The notes below the pieces were generated by a model. It was not told the origin of the DNA, did no database searches, and saw only the letters and a program-made list of their open reading frames with translations. From Chloroflexota bacterium (GTDB lineage: Bacteria > Chloroflexota > Anaerolineae > 4572-78 > J111), in NCBI GenBank assembly GCA_016860845.1, contig BOKF01000022.1:62001-126000 (forward strand): a stretch of DNA of 64,000 nucleotides, given 5' to 3'. Within the stretch, counting starts at the first letter, position 1. Every line of letters begins with the position of its first letter. The position numbers and the translations under genes were made by a program. Positions 45,487 through 54,944 of this stretch are shown here, piece by piece.

Positions 45487-45512
45487 TTATACGTTTAAGC
45501 TTATACGTATAA
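45487..45512 (+). promoter_or_regulatory. Tandem LacI-type operator sites
   Basis: TTATACGTTTAA (45487-45498) and the perfect dyad TTATACGTATAA (45501-45512), 14 bases apart centre to centre. Both carry the central CG of LacI/GalR operators and lie just after the start point, so repressor binding would block clearance. Confidence 0.7.
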
Positions 45513-45598
45513 ATCATTTCCTCAAACTCTTTTCGCTCAACCACCTCGCGTTTTCTATTCCGTGCTTAATGGTATAAAAAGCCAAAGGTGGCAGACCC

Positions 45599-46630
45599 AT
45601 GAAACGCCCCACCCAAGTTGACGTGGCCCACCTGGCCGGGGTCTCAACGGCAACGGTTTCGTATGTCGTGAACGGACTGGCGGCCGATGGCCGGGTACCC
45701 ATCTCCGAAGAAACCCGCCAGCGCGTGCTGGAAGCTGTCCAGAAACTCGGCTACGAGCCGGATGCCCGCGCCCAAGCCCTCCGTTCAGGTGATACCAAAA
45801 CCATCGGCTTAATCATCCCCGATATTCGCAATCCTCACTTTTGGGAATATGCCGAGGGCGTCGAGCAGGAGGCTCACGCTTCAGGCTACCATCTCTTACT
45901 CTCCAGTATTGCCCTCGACCCAAAATATGGGGAAGATATCTTCAAGGACCTGTCGCGCCGGCGCATTGATGGGCTGATTTTGCTTAGTTCATTTATCGAG
46001 CAGTCGGAAGAAGCTCAAAAAATATTAAATCACCTTCGTAAGAGACGGCTCCCCATTGTGGAAGTAGGTAATCATGTTAATGTTGACTGTGTGATGTCTG
46101 ATTACCGGGACGTAACGATGGAGGTGATGGCTCACTTGTTGTCCTTATCGCACCGGCGTATTGGCTTGATTTACGGAGTAGGGCCGGCCGAGCCGGCCGA
46201 AGATCGCCGGCAACCCTACCTGGAAAGTCTTCAGGCTGCCAGTTTGCCGCTTGACCAAGAGTTGATCGTCACGTGTGGCCCGACCATCGAGGATGGCTAT
46301 CAAGCCGCCTTCCAGCTTTTACAACTCTCGTCGCGTCCCACCGCTTTGATCGCCATTAATGATCTTCTCGCCCTGGGCGCTCTACGAGCAGCCGCAGATC
46401 TAAGGCTGCATGTTCCCACAGATCTGTCTCTGGTCGGTTACGACGATATTCCTATGGCTAAATACCAGGCCCCGCGCTTAACGACCGTTTCTAAAGATGC
46501 TGCCAGGTTGGGACGAGAAGCTGTAAAGCTGTTATTGGCTCGCCTGCGCGATCCCGATCGCCCCCGTCAAGAGATTCGATCTGCGCCTCGCTTCATTATT
46601 CGTGAATCTACAGGCCCCGCCCCATTTTGA
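45599..46630 (+). CDS. LacI-family transcriptional regulator
   Basis: 343 residues, AGGTGG upstream. HTH: QVDVAHLAGVSTATVSYVVNG; hinge ARAQALRSGDTKTIGLI; sensor domain through SLVGYDDIPMAKYQAPRLTTVSKD. Its likely targets are the tandem operators at 45487-45512 and the binding-protein, permease and GH78 genes downstream, with a rhamnose-containing sugar as inducer. That inducer is inferred from the GH78 enzyme, not visible in the protein. Confidence 0.9.
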   Translation: MKRPTQVDVAHLAGVSTATVSYVVNGLAADGRVPISEETRQRVLEAVQKLGYEPDARAQALRSGDTKTIGLIIPDIRNPHFWEYAEGVEQEAHASGYHLLLSSIALDPKYGEDIFKDLSRRRIDGLILLSSFIEQSEEAQKILNHLRKRRLPIVEVGNHVNVDCVMSDYRDVTMEVMAHLLSLSHRRIGLIYGVGPAEPAEDRRQPYLESLQAASLPLDQELIVTCGPTIEDGYQAAFQLLQLSSRPTALIAINDLLALGALRAAADLRLHVPTDLSLVGYDDIPMAKYQAPRLTTVSKDAARLGREAVKLLLARLRDPDRPRQEIRSAPRFIIRESTGPAPF

Positions 46631-46750
46631 TGAAACGTGGCTGCGCAGCCAAAGAGAGGCTCAAGGAGGTGCCGATGGTTAAATTTTACTAATGAAGTTC
46701 AAGGCAAGGTTTAGGAAGATAAAAGTCGGTGAGGCTATCGCGGATGAAAA

Positions 46751-46791
46751 AAGGAGATACCGGCTATCTTGGCGGACGGCGGTATCTCCTT
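46751..46791 (+). repeat. 11-bp inverted repeat in the lacI-binding protein gap
   Basis: AAGGAGATACC (46751-46761) and GGTATCTCCTT (46781-46791). Possible hairpin ending the lacI transcript; no T run follows. The 46631-47086 gap has no gene I can support. Confidence 0.5.
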
Positions 46792-46910
46792 GAGGCAGGC
46801 GCAAGCAAATTTCCCTTGCCCTTGAGTTGAGGGCAGTGTATTTGCCGCGGCCTTTTGACATGATACAGAAGTTCCACCTTTTTGACAAACCTCTAAAAAT
46901 CGTAACGCTC

Positions 46911-46986
46911 AGGTGACTGGCACTTTTCTTGTCTGGCAAGATGATTGAGAACTGCAAGCTTGTGGCTAACCAAGTGCCAGTCACCT
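46911..46986. repeat. MITE-like element: GACTGGCAC family with 15-bp inverted ends
   Basis: AGGTGACTGGCACTT (46911-46925) and AAGTGCCAGTCACCT (46972-46986) are perfect inverted ends of a 76-base unit. The left part continues with CTTGTCTGGCAAGATGATT and matches the copy at 56466-56516; a third relative is at 22791-22827. Confidence 0.7.
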
Positions 46987-47086
46987 TTAGCCTGAGTAGC
47001 TTCTAAAAACCTCCGATAGCCTGACCCCATAATTTGGCTGGTTCATCTAATAAAAATTATCACTGACACTCTTAAGGAGGAGTAAA

Positions 47087-48496
47087 ATGAAAAAACATAC
47101 AATCTTGCTGGTTATCCTGCTGGGATTGAGCCTGATACTGGCCGCCTGCGGGGCACAACCGCAACAAGCAGCCGCCCCCACCGCGGCTCCAGCCGAGCCA
47201 ACCCAGGCGGCCGCTGCCCCAACCGAAGCCCCGACGGCAGCGGCCACGGAGGAACAAGCGGCTGAACCCACCGAAGCCGCTGCCGCTGGGGAAGCTGTCA
47301 CGCTGACCTACCTTGTTGACGATAGCGAGGCCAACCAAGCTACGGCCAAAGCGCTGGCCGAGGCCTACATGGCCCTCCATCCCAACGTAACCATCAACGT
47401 CGAGAGCCGACCGGGGGGCACCGAAGGCGACAACATCGTCAAGACGCGCCTTGCCACCGGCGAAATGACTGACATCTTCTGGTACAACTCCGGCTCGTTG
47501 CTTCAGGCTCTGAATCCGTCCGACACACTTGTGGACCTCTCGAAAGAGCCGTTCATTGCCAACATCGTCGAGTCGTTTCTCCCCACCGTGTCTCAGAACG
47601 GGGGGGTCTTTGGTGTGCCGAGCCAGACGGCCATGGGCGGCGGTATCCTCTACAACAAGAAGACCTATGCCGACCTCGGGCTGAGCGTACCCACGACATG
47701 GGCCGAGTTTGAAGTGAACAACGAGAAGATCAAGGAAGCCGGCATCGCGCCGGTCATTGCTACGTTCGGTGACACCTGGACTTCTCAACTGTTCGTTCTG
47801 GCTGACTACTACAACGTCGAGCAGGCCAACCCGACCTTCGCGGCGGACTACACCGGCAATAAGGCCAAATACGCCACAACCCCGGCGGCGATGGCCGGCT
47901 TCACCTATCTGAAAGAAGGCTTCGACGAAGGTTGGTGGCAAAAGGACTACGCGACCACGAAATTCGAACAAGGCTTGAAGATGCTCGCCGACGGTGAGGG
48001 TGCCCATTATCCGATGCTGACCTTTGCGCTGTCAACGATTGCCACCAACTCACCCGACAAGGTGAACGACATCGGCTTCTTCGCCGTGCCCGGAACGGAC
48101 ACAGCAAAGAATGGGGCAACAATCTGGATGCCCGCCGCTACCTACATCCCCAAGACGACCACGAACCTCGAGGTAGCCAAGGATTTCCTGGGCTTCATCG
48201 CCTCGACTGACGGGGTTGATGCGCTCAATGCAGCCGTCGCGCCCACAGGTCCGTACGTCATCAAAGGCGCAACGCTTCCCGACAGCGTTCTTCCGGCTGT
48301 GAAAGATGTCGCCGCGTACATTGATACTGGGAAATCCGCGCCCGCGCTGGAGTTCCTCTCTCCGGTAAAGGGGCCAACGCTCGAGCAGCTCTGCGTTGCC
48401 GTCGGCACCGGCCAGATGACGCCCGAAGAGGCAGCCACGGCCTACGATGAGGATGTTAAGAAACAGGCGCAACAGCTTGGTCTGCCGGGTTGGTAA
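47087..48496 (+). CDS. ABC importer substrate-binding lipoprotein, family 1
   Basis: 469 residues, strong GGAGG site. Signal peptide with lipobox LAAC (Cys21), then an Ala/Pro/Thr/Glu linker (22 to about 65) and an SBP_bac_1 sugar-binding domain (TLTYLVDDSEANQATAKALAEAYMALHPNVTINVE, then GILYNKKTYADLGLSVPTTWAEFE). It captures a carbohydrate outside the membrane for the two permeases downstream. With GH78 in the operon, a rhamnoside is the likely cargo. Confidence 0.92.
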   Translation: MKKHTILLVILLGLSLILAACGAQPQQAAAPTAAPAEPTQAAAAPTEAPTAAATEEQAAEPTEAAAAGEAVTLTYLVDDSEANQATAKALAEAYMALHPNVTINVESRPGGTEGDNIVKTRLATGEMTDIFWYNSGSLLQALNPSDTLVDLSKEPFIANIVESFLPTVSQNGGVFGVPSQTAMGGGILYNKKTYADLGLSVPTTWAEFEVNNEKIKEAGIAPVIATFGDTWTSQLFVLADYYNVEQANPTFAADYTGNKAKYATTPAAMAGFTYLKEGFDEGWWQKDYATTKFEQGLKMLADGEGAHYPMLTFALSTIATNSPDKVNDIGFFAVPGTDTAKNGATIWMPAATYIPKTTTNLEVAKDFLGFIASTDGVDALNAAVAPTGPYVIKGATLPDSVLPAVKDVAAYIDTGKSAPALEFLSPVKGPTLEQLCVAVGTGQMTPEEAATAYDEDVKKQAQQLGLPGW

Positions 48497-48583
48497 TCAG
48501 CTTGTCTTAACGGTTGTAACTCCTAACCAATTGTGCGTAATTCAGGTGTCAGCACCCTGAGTAGACCGTAGTGGAGCGAAGGT

Positions 48584-48641
48584 CGTATCGAAGGGTGCGG
48601 CGGACGTGCCGCATCTTTGCCAACCCGCACCCTTCGATACG
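48584..48641. repeat. 17-bp perfect inverted repeat between binding-protein and permease genes
   Basis: CGTATCGAAGGGTGCGG (48584-48600) and its exact complement (48625-48641), 24-base centre. It sits just after the binding-protein gene, as the hairpin at 26704-26738 does in the other sugar operon. Confidence 0.75.
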
Positions 48642-48765
48642 CGCTCCACTGCGTTCCGCGCTATTCAGGATGCTAGTCTCAGTGTTATTTCGCAATTACG
48701 CATAATCTGTTTCTATTCTTCTGAGGACCGAGAGGCTTGAACGCCACCTATGAAAGCGAGATTCT

Positions 48766-49644
48766 ATGCAAAGCAATGCGCGGCCGCGGGCAGTCCTGCG
48801 CACGTATCCTAACTGGTTTTATCTGCCGGCAGCCCTGGTGTTCGGTGTGTTCTTTATCGTGCCGACGGCGCTCGCCTTCTACTTCAGCCTGACCCGCTGG
48901 ACGCTCTTCAGCGCCACGTTCATCGGCCTCGAAAACTACATCACTTTCCTGAACGACCCCATGCTCATGACCGGGCTGCGTAACACTATTATTTATGCCA
49001 TGCTGACCAGCGGCCTCAAAGTTATCATCTCGCTGCCGCTGGCCATGCTGCTCACCTCGAATATCCGGTTTAAGGGACTGCTCCGGAGCATCATCTTTTT
49101 CCCAGTGCTGGTCAGTACCGTCGCCGTCGGGATCACCTTCTCCACACTTATGCAGCCGTCTGTAGGGCTTATCAACACGGCCCTCGGCTTCATCGGGCTG
49201 CCGCAGCCGGATTGGCTGGGGGACCCAGGTCTCGCGCTCTACTCGGTGGCGCTGGTTGATGTCTGGAAGGGCATCGGCATAGCGATGGTGATATTTATGG
49301 CGGGCATAATATCCATCCCGCAGGATTATTTCGAAGCAGCGCGGCTGGAGGGCGGAACCTGGGTAAAATTCCGTTATGTCATCCTGCCGCTCGCCCGCAA
49401 TGCGACATTCACGGTCATCCTGCTCTCGTTTATCGGCGGATTGCGGACCTTCGATTTGATTTGGACTATGACCCGTGGTGGTCCAGGCTTTGCCTCAGAT
49501 GTGCTCACCTCGGTGATTTACAAGGAGTATCAGGCCGGGTTCTATGGCCTGTCAACTGCCGGCAATGTTGTCCTCTTCATTCTCGTCACGATCATTGTAT
49601 ATCCGCTGATGCGGTCCTTCCATCGGATGGAGCTTGAGCTATGA
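48766..49644 (+). CDS. Sugar ABC importer permease 1 (MalF type)
   Basis: 292 residues, six membrane helices. The EAA-type loop IPQDYFEAARLEGGTWVKFRYVILPL is the CUT1 signature, preceded by the typical N-terminal helix (YLPAALVFGVFFIVPTALAFYFS). It forms the channel with the following gene, which starts 4 bases before its end (ATGA overlap). No ATPase is encoded nearby. Confidence 0.92.
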   Translation: MQSNARPRAVLRTYPNWFYLPAALVFGVFFIVPTALAFYFSLTRWTLFSATFIGLENYITFLNDPMLMTGLRNTIIYAMLTSGLKVIISLPLAMLLTSNIRFKGLLRSIIFFPVLVSTVAVGITFSTLMQPSVGLINTALGFIGLPQPDWLGDPGLALYSVALVDVWKGIGIAMVIFMAGIISIPQDYFEAARLEGGTWVKFRYVILPLARNATFTVILLSFIGGLRTFDLIWTMTRGGPGFASDVLTSVIYKEYQAGFYGLSTAGNVVLFILVTIIVYPLMRSFHRMELEL

Positions 49645-50477
49645 AAGTCGGCAAATTCATCGGGAGCGTTGGGAGAGATGCTGCTACGCTCGTCATCATC
49701 AGCATCGTTTTTGTCGTGCCCTTCATCTTTATTTTGCTGACTGCGGCCAAGACGCGCCAGGAGGCTGCTCTTTTTGAGTTCAGTTGGCCGAGCCAGTTTC
49801 AACTGTTTCAAAACATCCGCGAGGTCATGGTTTTTGGCGACAACCGGATGCTGCTGGCGCTGTGGAACAGCTCGCTGCTGACCGTCGGCTCGGTGACGTT
49901 GATCGTCTTGTTCTCTGCCCTCGTCGCCTTTGTGATGCAGCGCCGCAGGGATAAGCTGGCGTCGGTGGTCAGTTCGGTTATGCTCGCGGGGCTAATCATC
50001 CCTCCGGCCGTCGTGCCAACGATCTTCGTTCTGCAGTGGCTTGGTCTCTACAAAACACTCCTCGGTTTGATCATGGTCGAAGTCGCTTACACCATGCCCT
50101 TCGCCATCCTGATCTTCCGGGCGTTCATGGCCTCCATCCCCAGAGAGCTGGATGAGGCCGCCATCATGGATGGCGCGTCTCCGTTGCGGGTGTTCTTCTC
50201 CATTATTCTGCCGCTGTTGCAGCCGGCCATTGTGACGGTGGTCGTCACCTCGTCTGTGACCATCTTCAACGACTTTGTCGGACCGCTTTACTTCCTCCCC
50301 GGCGCGGAGAATGTTACTGCGCCGCTGACGTTGTTCAACTTCATGAGCCAGTTCAGCTCGCAGTGGAACCTGCTCTTCGCGGATGTGGTCGTCATTACTA
50401 TTCTGCCCCTCATCGTGTTCATATTCTTCCAGAGACAGCTCGTTTCGGGCATGATGGGCGGCGCGATCAAAGGCTAA
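49641..50477 (+). CDS. Sugar ABC importer permease 2 (MalG type)
   Basis: 278 residues, ATGA overlap with the previous gene. CUT1 EAA loop: PRELDEAAIMDGASPLRVFFSIILPLLQPAI. Six helices; the C-terminal helix is followed by FFQRQLVSGMMGGAIKG, the MalG-family ending. Together with 48766-49644 it needs a shared MsmK/UgpC-like ATPase encoded elsewhere. Confidence 0.92.
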   Translation: MKVGKFIGSVGRDAATLVIISIVFVVPFIFILLTAAKTRQEAALFEFSWPSQFQLFQNIREVMVFGDNRMLLALWNSSLLTVGSVTLIVLFSALVAFVMQRRRDKLASVVSSVMLAGLIIPPAVVPTIFVLQWLGLYKTLLGLIMVEVAYTMPFAILIFRAFMASIPRELDEAAIMDGASPLRVFFSIILPLLQPAIVTVVVTSSVTIFNDFVGPLYFLPGAENVTAPLTLFNFMSQFSSQWNLLFADVVVITILPLIVFIFFQRQLVSGMMGGAIKG

Positions 50478-50482
50478 TCTGT

Positions 50483-50543
50483 AGGGTAGCAAGGTAGCAA
50501 AGTAGCAGAGTCGCATAATCCCCCGTCTACCGTCTACCGTCTA
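50483..50543. repeat. Micro-repeat cluster in the permease-rhamnosidase gap
   Basis: Three degenerate 8-base GTAGCAAG-like units (about 50483-50511) and three exact 7-base CCGTCTA units (50523-50543). It resembles slippage-born spacers; similar triple 7-mers occur inside the 676-residue cyclase gene. Confidence 0.75.
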
Positions 50544-50562
50544 CAATTTCAAAGGAGACTTT

Positions 50563-53310
50563 ATGACCTCAATCACTCAACTCAAATGCGAGTATCGCCT
50601 CAATCCCCTGGGCATTGACATCACCACGCCCCGGCTCAGTTGGCAAATGCAAAGCGACCGGCCCGGCGCACGCCAAACAGCTTATCGTGTCCTGGCCGCC
50701 AGCGACCCGGACCAGTTGCGCGCTGGCCAGGCCGATTTATGGGACAGCGGCAAAATCGAGTCGGATCAGTCGCTTCATATTCCTTATGCCGGCCAGAAAT
50801 TGGGGTCGCGCCAGCGAGTCCACTGGCAAGTGACCGTCTGGGATGAAACAGGCCAGGCCAGCGACAGTGATCCCGCCTGGTTCGAGATCGGGCTGTTGCA
50901 ACGGAGCGATTGGCAAGCCAGGTGGATTGGCGCAGCGTTGACCGGCGGGCCGCGCACCACCATCCCAGCGCCTTTCCTGCGCAAATCCTTTCAACTGGAG
51001 GGCGAGGTAAAAACGGCGCGATTGTACGTGACCGCCCTGGGCCTCTATGAGTGTTCTATTAACGGCCAGCCGGTCGGCGACGATGTCTTCACCCCTGGCT
51101 GGACCGACTATCGTAAACGGGTGCAGTACCAAGTTTATGATGTTACTAGCCTGCTGCGCCAGGGTGAGAATGTCATCGGCGCTATCCTCGGCGACGGCTG
51201 GGCGGTGGGATACGTCGCCTGGCATTCCCGGCAGCAGTACTTCGACCGGCCTCGCCTCCTGGCCCAGGTGGAGATTACCCTGACCGATGGGCGTATGATG
51301 AGGGTGGTCACGGATCGCACCTGGAAGCACCAGTTCGGCCCCCTGCTCGAAAATGATCTGCTGATGGGTGAAGCCTACGACGCCCGCCTGGAAGTGCTCG
51401 GCTGGGATGCGCCGGGATTCGATGACAAACGCTGGCTGGGGGTGGAGCTTTTTGCTGATCCGGGCATGGCGCTAGTCGCCACAAACGGACCAACGGTGCG
51501 CCGCATCAGTGAATTGAAGCCAATCGGCGATCCGGTGGATAAGGGCGATATGCAGACAAAACGGTTCATCTTCGACCTGGGACAGAATATGGTCGGCCGC
51601 GTCCGTTTCAGAGGCAGCGCTCCGGCCGGCACAACCGTGACGCTTCGTTTTGCGGAAGTCCTCAACGCCGATGGCTCCCTCTATACCGCCAATCTTCGCA
51701 CGGCGCGAACTACCGACTATTACACCTTTAAAGGGGAGGACGAAGAAACCTGGGAGCCGAAATTTACCTTCCACGGCTTTCGCTATGTTGAACTGGTAGG
51801 CTACCCCGGCCCGGTGCCCCGCGACACCATCACCGGCATCGTGCTTCATTCCGAGATGACCCCCACCGGCCATTTCGAGTGCTCGGAGCCGCTCCTCAAC
51901 CAGTTGCAGAGTAACATCGTCTGGGGGCAAAAGGGCAACTTTGTTGACATCCCCACCGACTGTCCCCAGCGTGACGAGCGGTTGGGCTGGACAGGCGACA
52001 TCCAGGTCTTTGCCCGTACTGCCGCCTTTAACTTTGATGTGGCCGGTTTTCTGACCCGCTGGACGCAGGATGTGGCCAACGCCCAAACCGAAGAGGGGAG
52101 CGTCCCACCCGTCGTGCCCAGCGTAGATACCTCATTTATGAGTGATGGCGGCCCGGCCTGGTCCGACGCCGTGATTATCTGCCCCTGGACCCTCTACCTT
52201 TGTTATGGCGACCAGCGCATCCTTGAAAACAACTATGGGATGATGAGCAAGTTCATGCAGTTCATTATCGAAGCCAGTCCCGGCTACATCCGCTGTGCGC
52301 CCGAATATGAAGGCTGGCCCGGCTTTGGCGACTGGCTCTCGATCAACGCCAATACTCCGCGTGACCTGATCGGCACGGCCTTTCTGGCTTACGACGCCAA
52401 TCTGATGGCTCAGATCGCCGCTGTGCTGGGGAAGAAAGAGGATGCCAACAGGTATCACTCGCTCTTTGCTGAGGTAAAAAAAGCTTTTGCCGCCCGCTAT
52501 TTGAAAGGTAGCCAAGTGCCCATCGCCAGCGCACCGCCTTCCGAAGTCCGGCAGAGGATGGACCGGGCCGATGCAATCTCGCGGGGCAACTTAAAAGCGG
52601 TTGATTACGGGCCGGTCGCCTCGCAAGTTTTTAACGCCGACCTCTTCACGCCGACCCAAACGGCCTATGTTTTGGCGCTGCACTTCGACCTGCTGCCGGA
52701 GGAACTGCGCCCCCTCGCCGTTGCCGAACTGGTCGCCGATATCGAACGGCGCGGCATGCACCTGTCTACCGGCTTTGTCGGCGCGCCTTATCTACCACAC
52801 GTCCTCAGCGATAATGGACGGCTCGATATCGCCTATGCGCTCCTTCATCAAAAGACCTGGCCCTCATGGCTCTATTCGGTAACACAAGGAGCGACCACCA
52901 TCTGGGAGCGCTGGGATGGCTGGACTGAAGAGAATGGCTTCCAGGACCCCGGCATGAACTCGTTCAATCATTACGCCTACGGCTCAATCGGGGCCTGGCT
53001 TTACAAGACGGCAGCGGGTATCGAGCTTGACCCGGTGCAGCCGGGCTACAAACACATTATTCTCCGCCCCCAACCCGGCGGTGGGTTGACCTATGCCTGT
53101 GGCAAACTCAAGACGCTTTATGGTGAACTGGTCTCGCACTGGTCACTTAACCGAGGTACATTCGAGTGGATGGTGCTTGTGCCTCCCAACACAACCGCGA
53201 CCGTGTATCTGCCGGTACAGAAAGAGCGTAAGATTATGTTGAATGGGCAAATCACCCCTGGCTCAGTTCACGAGGTCGAGGCGGGTGAGTATCACTTTGT
53301 CGTAGGGTGA
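50563..53310 (+). CDS. Family 78 alpha-L-rhamnosidase
   Basis: 915 residues, GGAG site, no signal peptide, so cytoplasmic. N-terminal beta-domains open with TQLKCEYRLNPLGIDITTPRLSWQM, the rhamnosidase N-domain signature, and a carbohydrate-binding-type sandwich follows. The (alpha/alpha)6 catalytic domain has DCPQRDERLGWTGD (from residue 466), the defining GH78 acidic cluster, and the C-terminal part has WERWDGWTEENGFQDPGMNSFNHYAYGS. It releases L-rhamnose from glycosides or polysaccharide fragments brought in by the preceding importer. Confidence 0.95.
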   Translation: MTSITQLKCEYRLNPLGIDITTPRLSWQMQSDRPGARQTAYRVLAASDPDQLRAGQADLWDSGKIESDQSLHIPYAGQKLGSRQRVHWQVTVWDETGQASDSDPAWFEIGLLQRSDWQARWIGAALTGGPRTTIPAPFLRKSFQLEGEVKTARLYVTALGLYECSINGQPVGDDVFTPGWTDYRKRVQYQVYDVTSLLRQGENVIGAILGDGWAVGYVAWHSRQQYFDRPRLLAQVEITLTDGRMMRVVTDRTWKHQFGPLLENDLLMGEAYDARLEVLGWDAPGFDDKRWLGVELFADPGMALVATNGPTVRRISELKPIGDPVDKGDMQTKRFIFDLGQNMVGRVRFRGSAPAGTTVTLRFAEVLNADGSLYTANLRTARTTDYYTFKGEDEETWEPKFTFHGFRYVELVGYPGPVPRDTITGIVLHSEMTPTGHFECSEPLLNQLQSNIVWGQKGNFVDIPTDCPQRDERLGWTGDIQVFARTAAFNFDVAGFLTRWTQDVANAQTEEGSVPPVVPSVDTSFMSDGGPAWSDAVIICPWTLYLCYGDQRILENNYGMMSKFMQFIIEASPGYIRCAPEYEGWPGFGDWLSINANTPRDLIGTAFLAYDANLMAQIAAVLGKKEDANRYHSLFAEVKKAFAARYLKGSQVPIASAPPSEVRQRMDRADAISRGNLKAVDYGPVASQVFNADLFTPTQTAYVLALHFDLLPEELRPLAVAELVADIERRGMHLSTGFVGAPYLPHVLSDNGRLDIAYALLHQKTWPSWLYSVTQGATTIWERWDGWTEENGFQDPGMNSFNHYAYGSIGAWLYKTAAGIELDPVQPGYKHIILRPQPGGGLTYACGKLKTLYGELVSHWSLNRGTFEWMVLVPPNTTATVYLPVQKERKIMLNGQITPGSVHEVEAGEYHFVVG

Positions 53311-53386
53311 CTTACCCTTTCTCAATGAGAAGCGGGAAGTGATTTTCCAAAAAATATATTAGACCCCTGCCCTTCAATTACCCGCT

Positions 53387-54772
53387 TTAGAAGAAATCAG
53401 CAAAATAAGAGTGGGCGGCCAGGTCCACCAGCTTTTTGGTCATCACCAGGGGTTCACCCCGGTAATTGGCAAAGATAATCATCTGCTTCAGCAAATCACG
53501 GGGGTGACAGGCGCGCATATTGCGGCCCATGTGAACGTAATACTCCTGCAGCAGATACTCGTAGGCGGCTTCGTCAAACTTAAAGCCGCGGGTGGCGCAG
53601 GTCGCGACCAAGATAGCTCGGAACTGCTCTTCGTTAGGGTCGCCAATGCCCAGCTTGTGGCTGATGCGGCGCAGAAAGGCTTCGTCCACCAGGGCTGCCG
53701 GGTCCAGATTGGTGGAGAAGACGATGAGAGTTTCAAAGGGAATTGAAAATTTCTTGCCGGTGTGAAAGGTTAAGAAATCCAGGCGTTCTTCCAGGGGCAC
53801 AATCCAGCGATTGAGCAGTTCGCCGGGAGCCATCTGCTGCCGGCCAAAGTCGTCAATGACCAGCAGGCCGTTGTTGGCCTTCAACTGGAAAGGCGCTTCG
53901 TAAAAACGGCTGGATTCGCTCCATGAAAGTTCCAGGTCCGACAGGGTTAACTCGCCGCCGGTGATGACGACAGGTGGATAACAGCGCACCCACCTTTTAT
54001 CCAGGCGGTTGGCTTCGGCCACCTGAACTTCTTCGGCGACCACGGGCCGGTGCGTCGAGAGATCAAAGACCTTGATCACCTGCCCATCCTCATAAATGGC
54101 ATGGGGTACCATCACATTTCCAGGGAGCAGGCGCAGCCCAATCGCCTTGGCGATGCTGGTTTTGCCGTTACCGGGCGGTCCATAGACAAAGAGCGACTCG
54201 TAAGAGTTTACGGCCGGGCCAATCCGCTCAATAATATCATCAGAAAGAATCAGCCCGTACAGGGCTTTCCGTACATCCGCATCCTTGACTGTCGGACGGA
54301 TTTTGGACTGCGCTTTGACCACTTCGATGTAATGATCCAGAGTGACCGGGCACGGCCCGACGTAACGATTGCGCTCCAGAAGTTCACGGGCGCGTTCGCC
54401 GCCCTTATCGGTGATCGTGTACTGGTAGGAGACCGGATTGAGGCTGCTGCCACCGGCTACTTCGATAAGATGTTGGGCTTTAAGGGCGCGCAGGATCGGC
54501 TCGACGACCCCGCTGAAATGCAGTCGTAAAGCCTGAGCCACCTGCCCGCCTTGCATCAAGCCGCCAAAATAGAGAATTTTCAGCGTCAAATCAGCTAAAA
54601 CCGGGGTAGGAATCCGGGTGGCCTCGATGGTACGGGGTTCTTCGATGAGCTGGAGCAGGGCACTGTCCATCCCTTCCAGCGAAGACGGCTCACCTCCCGC
54701 GGGGACTATATCACGTCGAAGCTCATTGGTGCCGGTCAATGTTCTTAGTTTTGGGCCGCGCGGCTCTGTCAT
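53387..54772 (-). CDS. AAA+ ATPase with N-terminal winged-helix domain
   Basis: 461 residues. Residues about 55-145 look like a winged-helix (LVADLTLKILYFGGL, ALRLHFSGVVEPILRALKAQHLIEVAG, YTITDKGGERARELL). The AAA core has Walker A GPPGNGKTS (198-206), Walker B LLVIDDFG (303-310), sensor 1 FSTNLDP and an arginine-finger region EAFLRRISHKLG. It is a chaperone- or motor-like cytoplasmic ATPase of unknown target; relatives occur near pilus and secretion genes, but none are visible here. SD AAAGGAG precedes the ATG. Confidence 0.85.
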   Translation of the reverse strand: MTEPRGPKLRTLTGTNELRRDIVPAGGEPSSLEGMDSALLQLIEEPRTIEATRIPTPVLADLTLKILYFGGLMQGGQVAQALRLHFSGVVEPILRALKAQHLIEVAGGSSLNPVSYQYTITDKGGERARELLERNRYVGPCPVTLDHYIEVVKAQSKIRPTVKDADVRKALYGLILSDDIIERIGPAVNSYESLFVYGPPGNGKTSIAKAIGLRLLPGNVMVPHAIYEDGQVIKVFDLSTHRPVVAEEVQVAEANRLDKRWVRCYPPVVITGGELTLSDLELSWSESSRFYEAPFQLKANNGLLVIDDFGRQQMAPGELLNRWIVPLEERLDFLTFHTGKKFSIPFETLIVFSTNLDPAALVDEAFLRRISHKLGIGDPNEEQFRAILVATCATRGFKFDEAAYEYLLQEYYVHMGRNMRACHPRDLLKQMIIFANYRGEPLVMTKKLVDLAAHSYFADFF

Positions 54773-54810
54773 ATTGCATCTCCTTTAGCTTGCCACTATA
54801 AACAACTATA

Positions 54811-54838
54811 ACTATAGCACAGGATCAAAGTTAGGCAA
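54811..54838 (-). promoter_or_regulatory. Putative promoter of the AAA ATPase gene
   Basis: Minus strand: TTGCCT (54838-54833), 16-base spacer, TATAGT (54816-54811), 39 bases before the start codon. Confidence 0.5.
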
Positions 54839-54944
54839 GAGCAAAGCCAGAACCGAATCAGTTACAGAAAGCTATTTGTGGGTAAACAAAAAAGCCGCCC
54901 CATGGAAAATTGGACGGCAGGCAGTAGTAACAACAGCGCTAAAC

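Noticed and set aside
47072..48007. Minus-strand frame of 311 codons opposite the family 1 binding protein
   Set aside because: Shadow of the high-GC third-position pattern of the real gene; Arg/Gly-rich, no motif.
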